A stretch of 34,878 nt of DNA from an uncultured Clostridium sp. (GCA_900553405.1 USDF01000013.1:1-34878), one strand, 5' to 3'; shown: positions 24,085 through 32,505, counted from the stretch's first letter. Notes: generated from the letters alone by a model not told the origin. A program made the numbers and translations.

Positions 24085-24195
24085 ATGAGAAATTGTTGTT
24101 GTAACAGTGAAATACTTTGGTTCATTATCCTATTTTTACTACTTTTCTGTGGCTGTGGAAACAATAACTGCGGTTGTGGCAACGGATGTTGCTAG
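24085..24195 (+). CDS. 36-residue Cys-rich single-span membrane protein
   Basis: The protein reads MRNCCCNSEILWFIILFLLL and then FCGCGNNNCGCGNGCC. AGGAGG lies 8 nt before the ATG. It has a Cys triplet, one hydrophobic helix (about 10-21) and a Cys/Gly/Asn tail with the element FCGCGNNNCG. Ten of 36 residues are Cys. It and the next gene are tandem paralogues. It resembles the tiny Gly-rich, single-span sporulation proteins of the YjcZ kind in layout only, and a spore-surface or envelope role is an inference. No export or processing enzymes lie nearby, which argues against a peptide toxin. Confidence 0.75.
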   Translation: MRNCCCNSEILWFIILFLLLFCGCGNNNCGCGNGCC

Positions 24196-24251
24196 TTTCT
24201 CTTAGGTAAATGTCAAAGGTTCAAAGTTTACTTTGAAAGGAGGGAAATATT

Positions 24252-24380
24252 ATGCCAGAAAATAGAGGTTGTGGATGTGGTTTCGGTAACGGATGTGACT
24301 GCATTTGGATTATAATCATATTAATATTAATATTCTGTTGTTGTGGAAATAACAACTGTGGCGGATGTGGATGCTGCTAG
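24252..24380 (+). CDS. 42-residue Cys-rich single-span membrane protein (paralogue)
   Basis: The protein reads MPENRGCGCGFGNGCDC, then a helix IWIIIILILIF, then CCCGNNNCGGCGCC. AAAGGAGGG lies 7 nt before the ATG. Twelve Cys in 42 residues. The shared tail CGNNNCG and the layout (Cys cluster, helix, Cys/Gly tail) show common origin with the gene 56 nt upstream. The two use the same strand and share a terminator, so one transcript is likely. Strong RBS sequences suggest abundant product. Possible roles are metal binding or disulfide cross-linking at a membrane or spore surface; nothing in the sequence decides this. Confidence 0.75.
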   Translation: MPENRGCGCGFGNGCDCIWIIIILILIFCCCGNNNCGGCGCC

Positions 24381-24400
24381 AATTTAATTCTTCAAACATA

Positions 24401-24428
24401 AAAAGCGATAGAATTTCTATCGCTTTTA
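24401..24428 (+). terminator. Terminator between convergent genes
   Basis: AAAAGCGATAGA (24401-24412) pairs with TCTATCGCTTTT (24416-24427). A and T runs on both sides allow it to serve the small Cys-rich genes and the flavoprotein gene ending at 24433. Confidence 0.85.
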
Positions 24429-24432
24429 TTAT

Positions 24433-25699
<1,267 letters not shown>

Positions 25700-25781
25700 T
25701 TTTTCTCCTCCTTAAGTCAGCTACAAACTAGATTTAAAAGAATTAAATTTTTAGGTTTGTTCTTATTTTCAATTATTTTTT

Positions 25782-26549
25782 TCAGGTCCGTCCCCTGTGT
25801 TCCGAAATCGGAACGAAAAGGTCCGTCCCTATTGTTCTCTTTACTAAATTATAAACATATTCTTGTCCTATTTTTCCTACTGATTTATCATATTCTTCTC
25901 CTAGTAATAAATTATCTGATAAAATACGAATTCCTATTGTAGGAATATTAAATTTTAGTCCCATTTGGTATGTGCCTATTGTTTCCATATCCTCACATAG
26001 TATATCATACTTTTCTGAAAGCCATAATAATCTATCTTTCTCTGCGTTCCAAACATCTCCACTTCCCATCGTTCCTACTTTATAAGAAAAATGCTGTTCT
26101 TTTGCTTCTTCTTTAGCCAATTTTACTAGCTCCTCATTTGCTTTTAACAACACTAATTCATCTATTCCTTCTTTAAAAGTTTTTAGCTCCCACTCTAATG
26201 AATTGCTTCCTTTTCCTTCTTCTTTATATGGTGTTTGAAAGGAATTTATATTGATGCAATTTCCGCCTATTACTAAAGTTCCTTTATGAACATCTTTTGT
26301 AATTCCACCTGCAACACCTTGGTTTATTATAATGCAAGGTGAAAAATTTATTATTCCAATTACTGTTGCCGCTGTAACATTCATTAGCCCTACTTGTGTT
26401 TTAGATAAAATTATCGGATATTCATCTATTTTTCCTTTATAGAAAATATAATCATATAATTTTATTTCTTCTACTTTTTCCATTTTTTCTTTAATAAGTG
26501 CTATTTCATCTTCCATTGCACCTTGTATTAATATAGGTTTTTGTTCCAT
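25782..26549 (-). CDS. MTA/SAH nucleosidase-like phosphorylase superfamily protein
   Basis: A 255-residue protein. ILIQGAMEDEIALIKEKM matches the N-terminus of methylthioadenosine/S-adenosylhomocysteine nucleosidases (Glu in AMEDE), followed by TQVGLMNVTAATVIGIINF and INQGVAGG. The ribose-binding CEDMETIGTYQMG and the catalytic Asp in IRILSDN are present. It should split the N-glycosidic bond of MTA, SAH or a related nucleoside, feeding methionine salvage. An insertion (GNCININSFQTPYKEEGKGSNSLEW) makes it longer than E. coli Pfs. The last 15 codons or so (after LVKRTIG) are read from a REP-like repeat, so the natural C-terminus has been replaced. The PLP-enzyme gene upstream (13 nt) is probably in the same operon. 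Confidence 0.85.
   Translation of the reverse strand: MEQKPILIQGAMEDEIALIKEKMEKVEEIKLYDYIFYKGKIDEYPIILSKTQVGLMNVTAATVIGIINFSPCIIINQGVAGGITKDVHKGTLVIGGNCININSFQTPYKEEGKGSNSLEWELKTFKEGIDELVLLKANEELVKLAKEEAKEQHFSYKVGTMGSGDVWNAEKDRLLWLSEKYDILCEDMETIGTYQMGLKFNIPTIGIRILSDNLLLGEEYDKSVGKIGQEYVYNLVKRTIGTDLFVPISEHRGRT
25785..25836. repeat. REP-like palindromic repeat overlapping the nucleosidase 3' end
   Basis: Two direct copies of GGTCCGTCCC (25785-25794 and 25820-25829) flank the inverted repeat TTCCG AAAT CGGAA (25800-25813). It is GC-rich within AT-rich DNA. The GGGACG core is shared with the element at 8190-8342. Confidence 0.65.
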
Positions 26550-26562
26550 TTTTAATTCTTCC

Positions 26563-27810
26563 TTATTCCATTATATTTTGTATTGCCTTTAGTACTCCTA
26601 ATTTTCCATATTCATATGTAAGTCCACCTTGCATAAATGCAATATAAGGCTCACGTATTGGTCCATCGCAAGAAAGTTCTATTGAAGAACCTTGTGTAAA
26701 TGCTCCTGCTGCCATAATAACTTGGTCTGTATAACCTGGCATGTCCCATGGCATAGGAATTGAGTTTGAATCCACTGGTGAACCCATTTGTATTCCTTGA
26801 CAATATTTTATTAATTTTTCTTTATCTTTAAAAATAATATTTTGAACTATGTCTGCTCTTTGGCTCTCTGCTTTTGGCTCTACCTCATAACCTAACTCTT
26901 CTAACATTTTACTTGCAAATACTGCTGTTTTTAAGCTTGAAGCCACAACTGATGGAGCTAAAAATAGTCCTTGTAAAATTGATTTATTAATTCCTAAAGT
27001 TGGTCCAACTTCTTTTCCTTCGCCTGGTGCAGTTAATCTCTGTGCAACTAAATCTACTAAATCTCTTCTACCTACAACATATGCTCCGTTTGGTGCTATC
27101 CCTCCACCTAAATTTTTTATAAGTGAACCTACTGCAATATCTGCCCCTACTTCTATTGGCTCTTTAGTAGTAACAAATTCGCAATAACAATTATCTATCA
27201 TTATTATTACTTTTTTATCTATTTCTTTAATTAATTTTATAACTTTTTCCAGCTTATCTATTGTAATACTCTTTCTTGTAGAATATCCTTTAGAACGTTG
27301 AATTTCTATTAGTTTTACATTTCCTTTTTTTAATCTTTGTTCTATTTTTTCATAGTCAAAATCATCATTTATTAAATCAATTTGCTCATATTTTACATTA
27401 TAAGATTTAAGTGATGCAGGATTATCTACAATTCCAATAACTTCGTCTAATGTATCATATGGTTTTCCAGTAATACTAAGCATTACATCATTTGGTCTTA
27501 AAAGTCCAAATAAAGTTACAGTTAAAGCATGTGTTCCAGAAATAAATTGGCTTCTTACTAAACTGTCTTCTGCTTTAAAAATATCTGCAAATACTTTTTC
27601 TATTGTATCTCTACCAATATCTCCATAGCCATAACCTGTTGTACTTCCAAAATGCATTTCTGAAATTTGATTTTCTTGAAATGCTTTTAATACTTTTAAG
27701 CTATTTTTTGTACAATTTTCTTCTATTTGTTTAAATATATTTTCCACATCTTTTTCAACTTTTGTTGATAACTCTTCTATTTTTTTACTTATTCCAAACT
27801 CTTCGTACAT
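26563..27810 (-). CDS. YnbB-type PLP enzyme (aluminium-resistance / methionine gamma-lyase-like family)
   Basis: A 415-residue fold-type I PLP protein. Seen: MHFGSTTGYGYGDIGRDTIEKVFADIF, SGTHALTVTLFGLLRPND, the cofactor-binding IMIDNCYCEF (Asp206), and the Schiff-base Lys232 in VGSLIKNLGGGIAPNGAYVVG. The C-terminal PWDMPGYTDQVIMAAGAFTQGSSIELSCDGPIREPY is typical of this family. It is annotated variously as aluminium resistance protein or methionine gamma-lyase; the true substrate is not settled, though C-S lyase activity on sulfur amino acids is plausible. The neighbouring nucleosidase fits a role in sulfur-compound salvage. GGAGAG lies 8 nt before ATG; a good promoter is at 27840-27868. Confidence 0.88.
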   Translation of the reverse strand: MYEEFGISKKIEELSTKVEKDVENIFKQIEENCTKNSLKVLKAFQENQISEMHFGSTTGYGYGDIGRDTIEKVFADIFKAEDSLVRSQFISGTHALTVTLFGLLRPNDVMLSITGKPYDTLDEVIGIVDNPASLKSYNVKYEQIDLINDDFDYEKIEQRLKKGNVKLIEIQRSKGYSTRKSITIDKLEKVIKLIKEIDKKVIIMIDNCYCEFVTTKEPIEVGADIAVGSLIKNLGGGIAPNGAYVVGRRDLVDLVAQRLTAPGEGKEVGPTLGINKSILQGLFLAPSVVASSLKTAVFASKMLEELGYEVEPKAESQRADIVQNIIFKDKEKLIKYCQGIQMGSPVDSNSIPMPWDMPGYTDQVIMAAGAFTQGSSIELSCDGPIREPYIAFMQGGLTYEYGKLGVLKAIQNIME

Positions 27811-27839
27811 TTATTTTCTCTCCTTTTAATTACTTTTAT

Positions 27840-27868
27840 ATTATAGCATTTCTGTGTTTATTATTCAA
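27840..27868 (-). promoter_or_regulatory. Sigma-A promoter of the PLP enzyme-nucleosidase operon
   Basis: On the minus strand, TTGAAT (27868-27863), 17 nt, TATAAT (27845-27840). It is divergent from the promoter at 27958. Confidence 0.8.
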
Positions 27869-27957
27869 CTAAAATTATTTAAAACAAGCTTTATTATTAT
27901 ATTTTAGTTTATTCTACCTCTTTTAGTATGTTTTTGAAAAAATGGTAAAATTTTTAG

Positions 27958-27986
27958 TTGACCTTCACTTTATTTTATGATAGTAT
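27958..27986 (+). promoter_or_regulatory. Sigma-A promoter of the 49-residue protein gene
   Basis: TTGACC (27958-27963), 17 nt, TAGTAT (27981-27986), leading to a short leader and AAAGGTGGTG before the ATG at 28016. Confidence 0.75.
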
Positions 27987-28015
27987 AAATTTAATAGTAA
28001 AAGGTGGTGTTTATT

Positions 28016-28165
28016 ATGGATACAGAATCTAAAAAAGAAATTAAAATTATTTCAGGTAATGGAAAAGATTTAAATATTTCTCCTGTTTATGACCATATTG
28101 ATATAGAAAAACCAAATACAGAAAAGGAAAAGAAAAAAATTATAATTCCAGAAGAAAAAAAATAA
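28016..28165 (+). CDS. 49-residue conserved-looking hydrophilic protein
   Basis: The product begins MDTESKKEIKIISGNGKDLN, continues ISPVYDHIDIEKPNTEKEKK and ends KIIIPEEKK. It is very charged with no membrane segment or Cys. The gene has everything a real gene needs: a consensus promoter, the RBS AAAGGTGGTG 5 nt before ATG and a tight terminator overlapping its stop. The function is unknown. The only gene-like features in the interval between the PLP-enzyme gene and the SSB gene are this gene and its signals. Confidence 0.75.
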   Translation: MDTESKKEIKIISGNGKDLNISPVYDHIDIEKPNTEKEKKKIIIPEEKK

Positions 28166-28199
28166 AATTGCTAACTTTAAAATTAGCAATTTTTTTATT
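28164..28199 (+). terminator. Terminator of the 49-residue protein gene
   Basis: AAAATTGCTAA (28164-28174) pairs with TTAGCAATTTT (28183-28193), followed by TTTATT. The left arm overlaps the TAA stop. It is also usable by the convergent SSB gene. Confidence 0.85.
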
Positions 28200-28202
28200 T
28201 AT

Positions 28203-28889
28203 CTATATAGCCTCTTTATTTTCTTCATTATTTGTATTTTCTGCTTGATCTATAACTTCTAAACTTGCAACTGAAACTTCATATGCTATTCTTATTTCTG
28301 AAGTACCATCTTCATATTTCTTCTCGTATTGTCTAGATTGTACTCTACCAATAATTCTTACTTCTGTTCCAACTGGAATATTTTCACAGAATCTAGCATT
28401 TCTACCCCATGCTATACATGGTATATAATCTGATTTATTATAAGCTCTATTTACTGCAAGTAATACATCTGCTATTTCTCTACCAAATGGTGTTTTTCTG
28501 TAGATAGGTTTTTTACAAATAAAACCATCTAAAATTACTTCATTTGATGAATTTTCTTTGCTTGGTTTAAATTCTTCTTCGTCTTCATTTCCAAATTTTA
28601 TTTCTTTTGCAAATACTGTAAGCACTAATCTGTTTTTTTCATTTTCGTAACTATTGTATGAACGGAATTGTCCTTCAATAATTACATTTTTTCCAATTTC
28701 TAAATCTTCTTCTACTAATAATCTTTCTGAAATAGTAATTGGAATGTTGTCTGCATTACCGCTTAAACGTGGTACACTTAAATCAAATATGTAAAATTTT
28801 TCTCCATAAATTTCGTGACTAAATCTCTTTTCACTTGTTACTTTTCCAATTAGAACTAATTGGTTATTTTCTGAATAGTTTGTATTCAA
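28203..28889 (-). CDS. Tandem OB-fold single-stranded DNA-binding protein
   Basis: A 228-residue protein with two OB-like halves: residues about 8-105 (NQLVLIGKVTSEKRFSHEIYGEKFYIFDLSVPRLSG) and about 118-215 (NEVILDGFICKKPIYRKTPFGREIADVLLAVNRAYNKSDYIPCIAWGRNARFCENI). The second half is the clearer SSB domain. The halves are joined by an acidic linker and there is a Glu/Asn-rich tail but no DDDIPF-like end, so it is not the replicative SSB. Such two-OB proteins are found in Clostridia as accessory SSBs; one may bind longer stretches per monomer. GGGAGG lies 13 nt before ATG, and the promoter is at 28972-29000. Confidence 0.85.
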   Translation of the reverse strand: MNTNYSENNQLVLIGKVTSEKRFSHEIYGEKFYIFDLSVPRLSGNADNIPITISERLLVEEDLEIGKNVIIEGQFRSYNSYENEKNRLVLTVFAKEIKFGNEDEEEFKPSKENSSNEVILDGFICKKPIYRKTPFGREIADVLLAVNRAYNKSDYIPCIAWGRNARFCENIPVGTEVRIIGRVQSRQYEKKYEDGTSEIRIAYEVSVASLEVIDQAENTNNEENKEAI

Positions 28890-28971
28890 TTTCTTTTCCT
28901 CCCCTTATTTGTTTATCTCATTAGCATTTTATTCTTTTGGTATATTTTTTAGAATGTTTTTTACAAATTCT

Positions 28972-29000
28972 ATTATACTACCTTTTTTTGGATTTGTCTA
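28972..29000 (-). promoter_or_regulatory. Sigma-A promoter of the SSB gene
   Basis: On the minus strand, TAGACA (29000-28995), 17 nt, TATAAT (28977-28972). The perfect -10 is followed by a leader of about 80 nt in which nothing distinct is seen. Confidence 0.75.
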
Positions 29001-29075
29001 CATAAAAAGTTAAATTTTCCAATTTTTATTTTATTTTTAATTGATTTATACTATTTTTTTGGTATATTAATAATA

Positions 29076-29546
29076 TTATTTTCTATATAACAATAATATA
29101 GTTCCTATTGCCATACTACAATTTGTATTTTCATATAAAGGTACTCTTATTTCTTCTGGCTCTATATTTTTACCATCTTTAGTTTTTAAATTTCTTTGTA
29201 GACAAAGCATTATTTCATCTTCTTCTACTGAAGATGCCGTAATTGTTGCTTTTGAGTTAAAACCATATGTTACAATTTCTGCATTTATGTTTTCTATTAA
29301 TTTTAAATTGCCTTTTATATCAGAATTAATAATTACATATTTAGCTTTTTGTATTAATTTTTTTAACATTTCTTCATTTTTAAATTCTTTTGTAATTATT
29401 ATTGTTTCGAATGTAATATTTTTTATGTTTTCTATGCTCTTTTCTTTAAGAAATAGTATATTGCTCTCTTTAAAATCTAATTTTTCTAATTGTTTACGAA
29501 TGCAGTTTTCTACATTTTCTTCACTAACAATCCCGATAAATGGCAT
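29076..29546 (-). CDS. Conserved-looking orphan protein, possibly Mur-ligase-domain derived
   Basis: About 156 residues from ATG 29546, chosen because AAGGAG lies 7 nt upstream; the reading from 29588 would add 14 residues without an RBS. The start MPFIGIVSEENVENCIRKQL and the alternating strand/helix pattern suggest a Rossmann-like alpha/beta fold. YVIINSDIKGNLKLIENINAEIVTYGFNSKATITASSV resembles the stretch after the ATP site in MurC/MurE-type ligases (N-D and TYG-like motifs). The P-loop itself is absent, so it cannot be a complete ligase. The neighbours are PdaB-like deacetylase and sortase genes, which fits an envelope or spore-cortex role. The family assignment is tentative. Confidence 0.55.
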   Translation of the reverse strand: MPFIGIVSEENVENCIRKQLEKLDFKESNILFLKEKSIENIKNITFETIIITKEFKNEEMLKKLIQKAKYVIINSDIKGNLKLIENINAEIVTYGFNSKATITASSVEEDEIMLCLQRNLKTKDGKNIEPEEIRVPLYENTNCSMAIGTILLLYRK

Positions 29547-29599
29547 TTTATATCTCCTTAAATTAAATTTTATTGGTATTATTTCCAAAATTATATTAC

Positions 29600-30376
29600 T
29601 TATTCATTTTTAGAATTTACTCTCTGTGTGCCATTTACATCTATATAATAATTATTTTTGTATATTAAATCTGAAACTGTAACAATTTGATATCCTTTTT
29701 GTTCTATATTTGTTAATAACATATCTAAACTATCTGCTGTATGCTTTGTTCCATTATGGCTTAAAATTATACTTCCTGAAGACAATTTATTTTCTAATCG
29801 TTTCCACATCTCTTCACCTGTTAAACCTGAATAATCTAATGTATCTAAGTTCCATTGTATTGTCTCATGATTTTGTGATTTTGCTGCTTTTATTACAGTA
29901 TCATTATATTCTCCATATGGTCCCCTATATAGAGTTGTTTTCTTTCCTGTAATTTTTTCTATTTTCTCACTACATTTTTGTATTTGTTCTATATTTTTCT
30001 CTAAACTCAAATTATTTACATGTGGATGCGTATTTGAATGATTACCTATTTCGTGACCTGCCTCAGATATTTTCTTTACCGCTTCTTGGTGTTTATCAAC
30101 AAAATCTCCTACCATAAAAAATGTTATATGAACATTGTGTTTTGCAAGAGTTGATAAAATAGAATCTATATCATCTGCTTCCCATGCACAATTCATTGTA
30201 AAAGCTATCTTTTTTTCGTTTGTTTGCACATTATATATTGGTAATTCCTTTGTTGCAGCTGATGTCTCTATTGTTGCATTATTTGTCATTGCAAATGCCA
30301 TTACAAACAATATAATAACTGTGCCAAGCGATACAAGATATGAGTTTATTTTTGATTTATTAAATACTATAAACAT
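29600..30376 (-). CDS. PdaB-like polysaccharide deacetylase (CE4), with Asn at the catalytic-base position
   Basis: A 258-residue protein with one N-terminal membrane/signal segment (about 12-32) and a NodB domain. Metal ligands His113 and His117 are in GNHSNTHPH; RGPYGEYN (151-158) and SGSIILSHNG are further CE4 motifs. The first motif reads AFTMNCAWEADDID: the Asp expected as general base (FDxAWG in PdaB relatives) is Asn62, while Asp68/69 may supply the metal ligand. Length and layout match PdaB, which acts on spore cortex peptidoglycan and is needed to keep spores stable. Activity here may be altered or lost. AGAGGAGG lies before ATG. Confidence 0.85.
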   Translation of the reverse strand: MFIVFNKSKINSYLVSLGTVIILFVMAFAMTNNATIETSAATKELPIYNVQTNEKKIAFTMNCAWEADDIDSILSTLAKHNVHITFFMVGDFVDKHQEAVKKISEAGHEIGNHSNTHPHVNNLSLEKNIEQIQKCSEKIEKITGKKTTLYRGPYGEYNDTVIKAAKSQNHETIQWNLDTLDYSGLTGEEMWKRLENKLSSGSIILSHNGTKHTADSLDMLLTNIEQKGYQIVTVSDLIYKNNYYIDVNGTQRVNSKNE

Positions 30377-30412
30377 AAAAACCTCCTCTTTGATACGTCC
30401 TAAAAAATTCCT

Positions 30413-30443
30413 ACTATAAGCTAATTCATTTTATGCTTATAGT
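30413..30443. terminator. 9-bp hairpin upstream of the deacetylase gene
   Basis: ACTATAAGC (30413-30421) pairs with GCTTATAGT (30435-30443). On the minus strand a run of six T follows four bases after the stem. It stands directly after the sortase terminator and may be a second terminator or part of the deacetylase leader. Confidence 0.5.
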
Positions 30444-30444
30444 A

Positions 30445-30478
30445 AGAGGTTTATGATATTTTTTAATCATAAACCTCT
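30445..30478 (-). terminator. Terminator of the LPKTG protein-sortase operon
   Basis: Perfect 13-bp stem AGAGGTTTATGAT (30445-30457) / ATCATAAACCTCT (30466-30478). The sortase stop codon (30463-30465) lies in the loop, so the hairpin overlaps the coding end. Confidence 0.75.
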
Positions 30479-31098
30479 ATTGCTTTTATTATTGTTCTTT
30501 TAATTGCTCCTAATGTGCACGTAATTAATGTTATTTCTCTTTCACCATTTGTATTATTATACAAACATGTTGTATCATTTGGATCTACCTTATAATTTTT
30601 ATAAACTTGATATACCACTTCTCTACCATATGTATCTGTCATAATAATTTTGTCACCTATTTCAAGTTCTTTTATTCTTCCAAAGGTTTGATTGTAATTA
30701 TGTCCTGATATACAAAAATTACCTACTTCATTTACTTTTGGTCCACAAGTTTTAGTAACTGATAATTTCAATGTTTTTTCGTTTGTTTCTTCTAACACAT
30801 ACTTTTCTATATTTAATTTAGGTATAGTTATTTTGCCCACTGTCTTACATCCTCTATATTGTTCCGGAAAATTTTCATATTCTTTTAAGTTATTTTCTTC
30901 ATTATCTATTATTTTTATTTCATTTTTTTCTTTATTTATAAATTGATTTGCACTTACTTTTGTCGTAAATTCTTTAGTTTCAAAGTTATCTTTATCTATT
31001 TGGTCTATACAGATGTTAAATAGAAATACAAAAAATACTATAGCCACTATACCTGAAAAAATAATAGGTATTTTTATTCTTACGATTTTACACTTCAT
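30463..31098 (-). CDS. Sortase
   Basis: A 211-residue membrane-anchored transpeptidase with an N-terminal hydrophobic segment (about 9-29), then a linker and the sortase beta-barrel. The catalytic triad is visible: His133 in CISGHNY, Cys194 in LITCTLGAIK and Arg201 in KRTIIKA. It cuts LPxTG-type signals between Thr and Gly and links the protein to peptidoglycan. The substrate gene ends 3 nt upstream, so this is a dedicated enzyme-substrate pair. The length and lack of a C-terminal anchor suggest a housekeeping-like or class D enzyme rather than a pilus-type class C sortase; the class is not certain. Confidence 0.92.
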   Translation of the reverse strand: MKCKIVRIKIPIIFSGIVAIVFFVFLFNICIDQIDKDNFETKEFTTKVSANQFINKEKNEIKIIDNEENNLKEYENFPEQYRGCKTVGKITIPKLNIEKYVLEETNEKTLKLSVTKTCGPKVNEVGNFCISGHNYNQTFGRIKELEIGDKIIMTDTYGREVVYQVYKNYKVDPNDTTCLYNNTNGEREITLITCTLGAIKRTIIKAIEVYD

Positions 31099-31101
31099 AT
31101 T

Positions 31102-31707
31102 TTATTTTCTTCTATATACCCTTAAATATACTAAATAAAGTACTATACATATTACACTAAAATAAATAGCATATTCTCCAAGTGTTGCACCTGTTTTTGG
31201 TAATTCCTCTGCTTCTTCATTTTCTACTACATTAGTTATTTCATTCGCTATAGTTTCATCGTCTTTTACTTGTATAGTTACTGTTTTTTGTGCCAATATA
31301 TCGTTTGCATTTTGTACATCTAAAAGAGTTAATTTTATAGTATATGCACCTGCTTTTGTAAATGTTGCTTTTACTGGTGTTTCATTAGTAAAAGTTCCTG
31401 ATATTGCAAATCCTGCTTCTGGTCCCCAATATCCCCATTGTGCAATATCAATTGTGGTTCCTAAAGAATCTGTTGCCATTAACTTTGGTGTTGCTGGACC
31501 TTCTATTTCTACTTTTACTCTTACATTTGTATGTGTTGGTGTTGACTGCCCTGCTAATATAATATTAGTATCTTTTTCTTCATTTACTTTTACTTCACCA
31601 GTGTAAGAAATGTCGAAATGAATTGTAGAGTCAATTGCTGCATAAGAGCATACTCCAAATATTAGTAAAAATGCCAAAGCTACCAAAAAAATTCTTAGTT
31701 TTTTCAT
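31102..31707 (-). CDS. LPKTG-anchored surface protein, substrate of the adjacent sortase
   Basis: About 201 residues from ATG 31707 (AAAGG upstream; 15 further residues before it lack an RBS). It has a signal peptide (about 1-24, ending CSYAA), a beta-rich ectodomain with an Ig-like or PKD-like end (VKATFTKAGAYTIKLTLLDVQNAND), an acidic spacer (VVENEEAEEL) and the cell-wall sorting signal LPKTG, hydrophobic stretch and YRRK tail. It will be exported and fixed to the wall by the sortase encoded 3 nt downstream. No known binding domain is recognised. It is too small and lacks the motifs of a pilus backbone subunit. Confidence 0.88.
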   Translation of the reverse strand: MKKLRIFLVALAFLLIFGVCSYAAIDSTIHFDISYTGEVKVNEEKDTNIILAGQSTPTHTNVRVKVEIEGPATPKLMATDSLGTTIDIAQWGYWGPEAGFAISGTFTNETPVKATFTKAGAYTIKLTLLDVQNANDILAQKTVTIQVKDDETIANEITNVVENEEAEELPKTGATLGEYAIYFSVICIVLYLVYLRVYRRK

Positions 31708-31827
31708 TTTATTTTCATTCCTTTCCAATTTAAAATTAGGCTTTTTATCCAAACTCTTTTTTTAATATATATTGTTTTTATTTTAATTTATTCTACTAAC
31801 TTTTATTTATTTTTCTACATATTTTGA

Positions 31828-31856
31828 CACTTTATTGCTAAATTTTACATATTATA
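31828..31856 (+). promoter_or_regulatory. Sigma-K type promoter of the Cys-rich protein gene
   Basis: CACT (31828-31831), exactly 16 nt, CATATTATA (31848-31856). The -10 region CATATTATATAGTAG is identical over 15 bases to that of yabG. A TTGACA overlaps the -35 but has no -10 at a normal distance, which favours sigma-K. Confidence 0.65.
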
Positions 31857-31903
31857 TAGTAGCTATAAAATATAGCCAAAATTTAAAGAAAAGAGGTATT
31901 TAT

Positions 31904-32362
31904 ATGGATTTTGACAAAAACGTATGTCCTGTAGTGGATGTAGATGGTGTTATTGCATCTGGAAAACAATTTGACTTAGATATTCGTCTTCCAGAAGACA
32001 ACAGAAACGTTATATATGGCGTTATAAAAGATTGCTATGGCGATCCTGTACGTGATGCTGTTGTTAAACTTATAGAGATAATATGTGAATGTGGTAAGGA
32101 AGAAAGAAGACCTGTTTCTCATACTTTCACAGATAAAGATGGTGAGTTCGTATTTGGTCCTTTATGTGCTAACAAAATGTATGCAATACAAATTTGGGTA
32201 GATAATGTAAAACATTGTAAAGTTTGCACAGAATGTAAACGTGAAGGAAAATGCTTAAAAGGTGTTAAATTAGATTGTAAACATGATTTTAAATGCGAAA
32301 AAAAGGATTGTGTAAGATCTGAAGAATGTTCTAAATGTACTAACACTCCAAGCTGTTGCTAA
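31904..32362 (+). CDS. Cys-rich protein with carboxypeptidase-regulatory-like domain; likely spore surface
   Basis: About 152 residues from ATG 31904, with AAGAGGT 6 nt upstream; a longer reading from 31835 would begin upstream of the promoter's -10. The middle reads VIYGVIKDCYGDPVRDAVVKLIEI and HTFTDKDGEFVFGPLCANKMYAIQIW, the seven-stranded CarboxypepD_reg-like beta-sandwich seen in surface proteins. The C-terminal third is dense in Cys pairs (HCKVCTECKREGKC, CKHDFKCEKKDC, ECSKCTNTPSCC). There is no signal peptide, which fits a protein made in the mother cell and placed on the spore. The sigma-K-type promoter supports a late coat or exosporium role (inference). Confidence 0.75.
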   Translation: MDFDKNVCPVVDVDGVIASGKQFDLDIRLPEDNRNVIYGVIKDCYGDPVRDAVVKLIEIICECGKEERRPVSHTFTDKDGEFVFGPLCANKMYAIQIWVDNVKHCKVCTECKREGKCLKGVKLDCKHDFKCEKKDCVRSEECSKCTNTPSCC

Positions 32363-32430
32363 TTGCATATTTATGTAAGAAATCATCTATTCTTATAATA
32401 AAAAAACAGAATTAAAATTTATCTTCTACA

Positions 32431-32457
32431 GAAAGTTATCATACTATGATAGCTTTC
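32431..32457 (+). terminator. Imperfect hairpin downstream of the Cys-rich gene
   Basis: GAAAGTTATCAT (32431-32442) pairs with ATGATAGCTTTC (32446-32457), one G-T wobble, loop of 3. No T-run follows, so it is a weak terminator at best; the stronger hairpin at 32476 may complete termination. Confidence 0.4.
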
Positions 32458-32475
32458 CTAGAATATAAAAAAACG

Positions 32476-32500
32476 AGCCTACACTTTTTTGTGTAGGCTT
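32476..32500 (-). terminator. Terminator between convergent genes
   Basis: AGCCTACAC (32476-32484) pairs with GTGTAGGCT (32491-32499) around T6. The minus strand continues CGTTTTTTTA, a clear T-run ending the 48-residue protein gene. Confidence 0.85.
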
Positions 32501-32505
32501 TGTAT

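Noticed and set aside
24085..24380. Bacteriocin or lantibiotic precursor pair
   Set aside because: Both proteins have a central membrane helix, there is no leader cleavage site, and no modification, transport or immunity genes lie nearby.
30463..31707. Pilus island with class C sortase
   Set aside because: There is only one small LPKTG protein without pilin or E-box motifs, and the sortase lacks the length and C-terminal anchor of class C enzymes.
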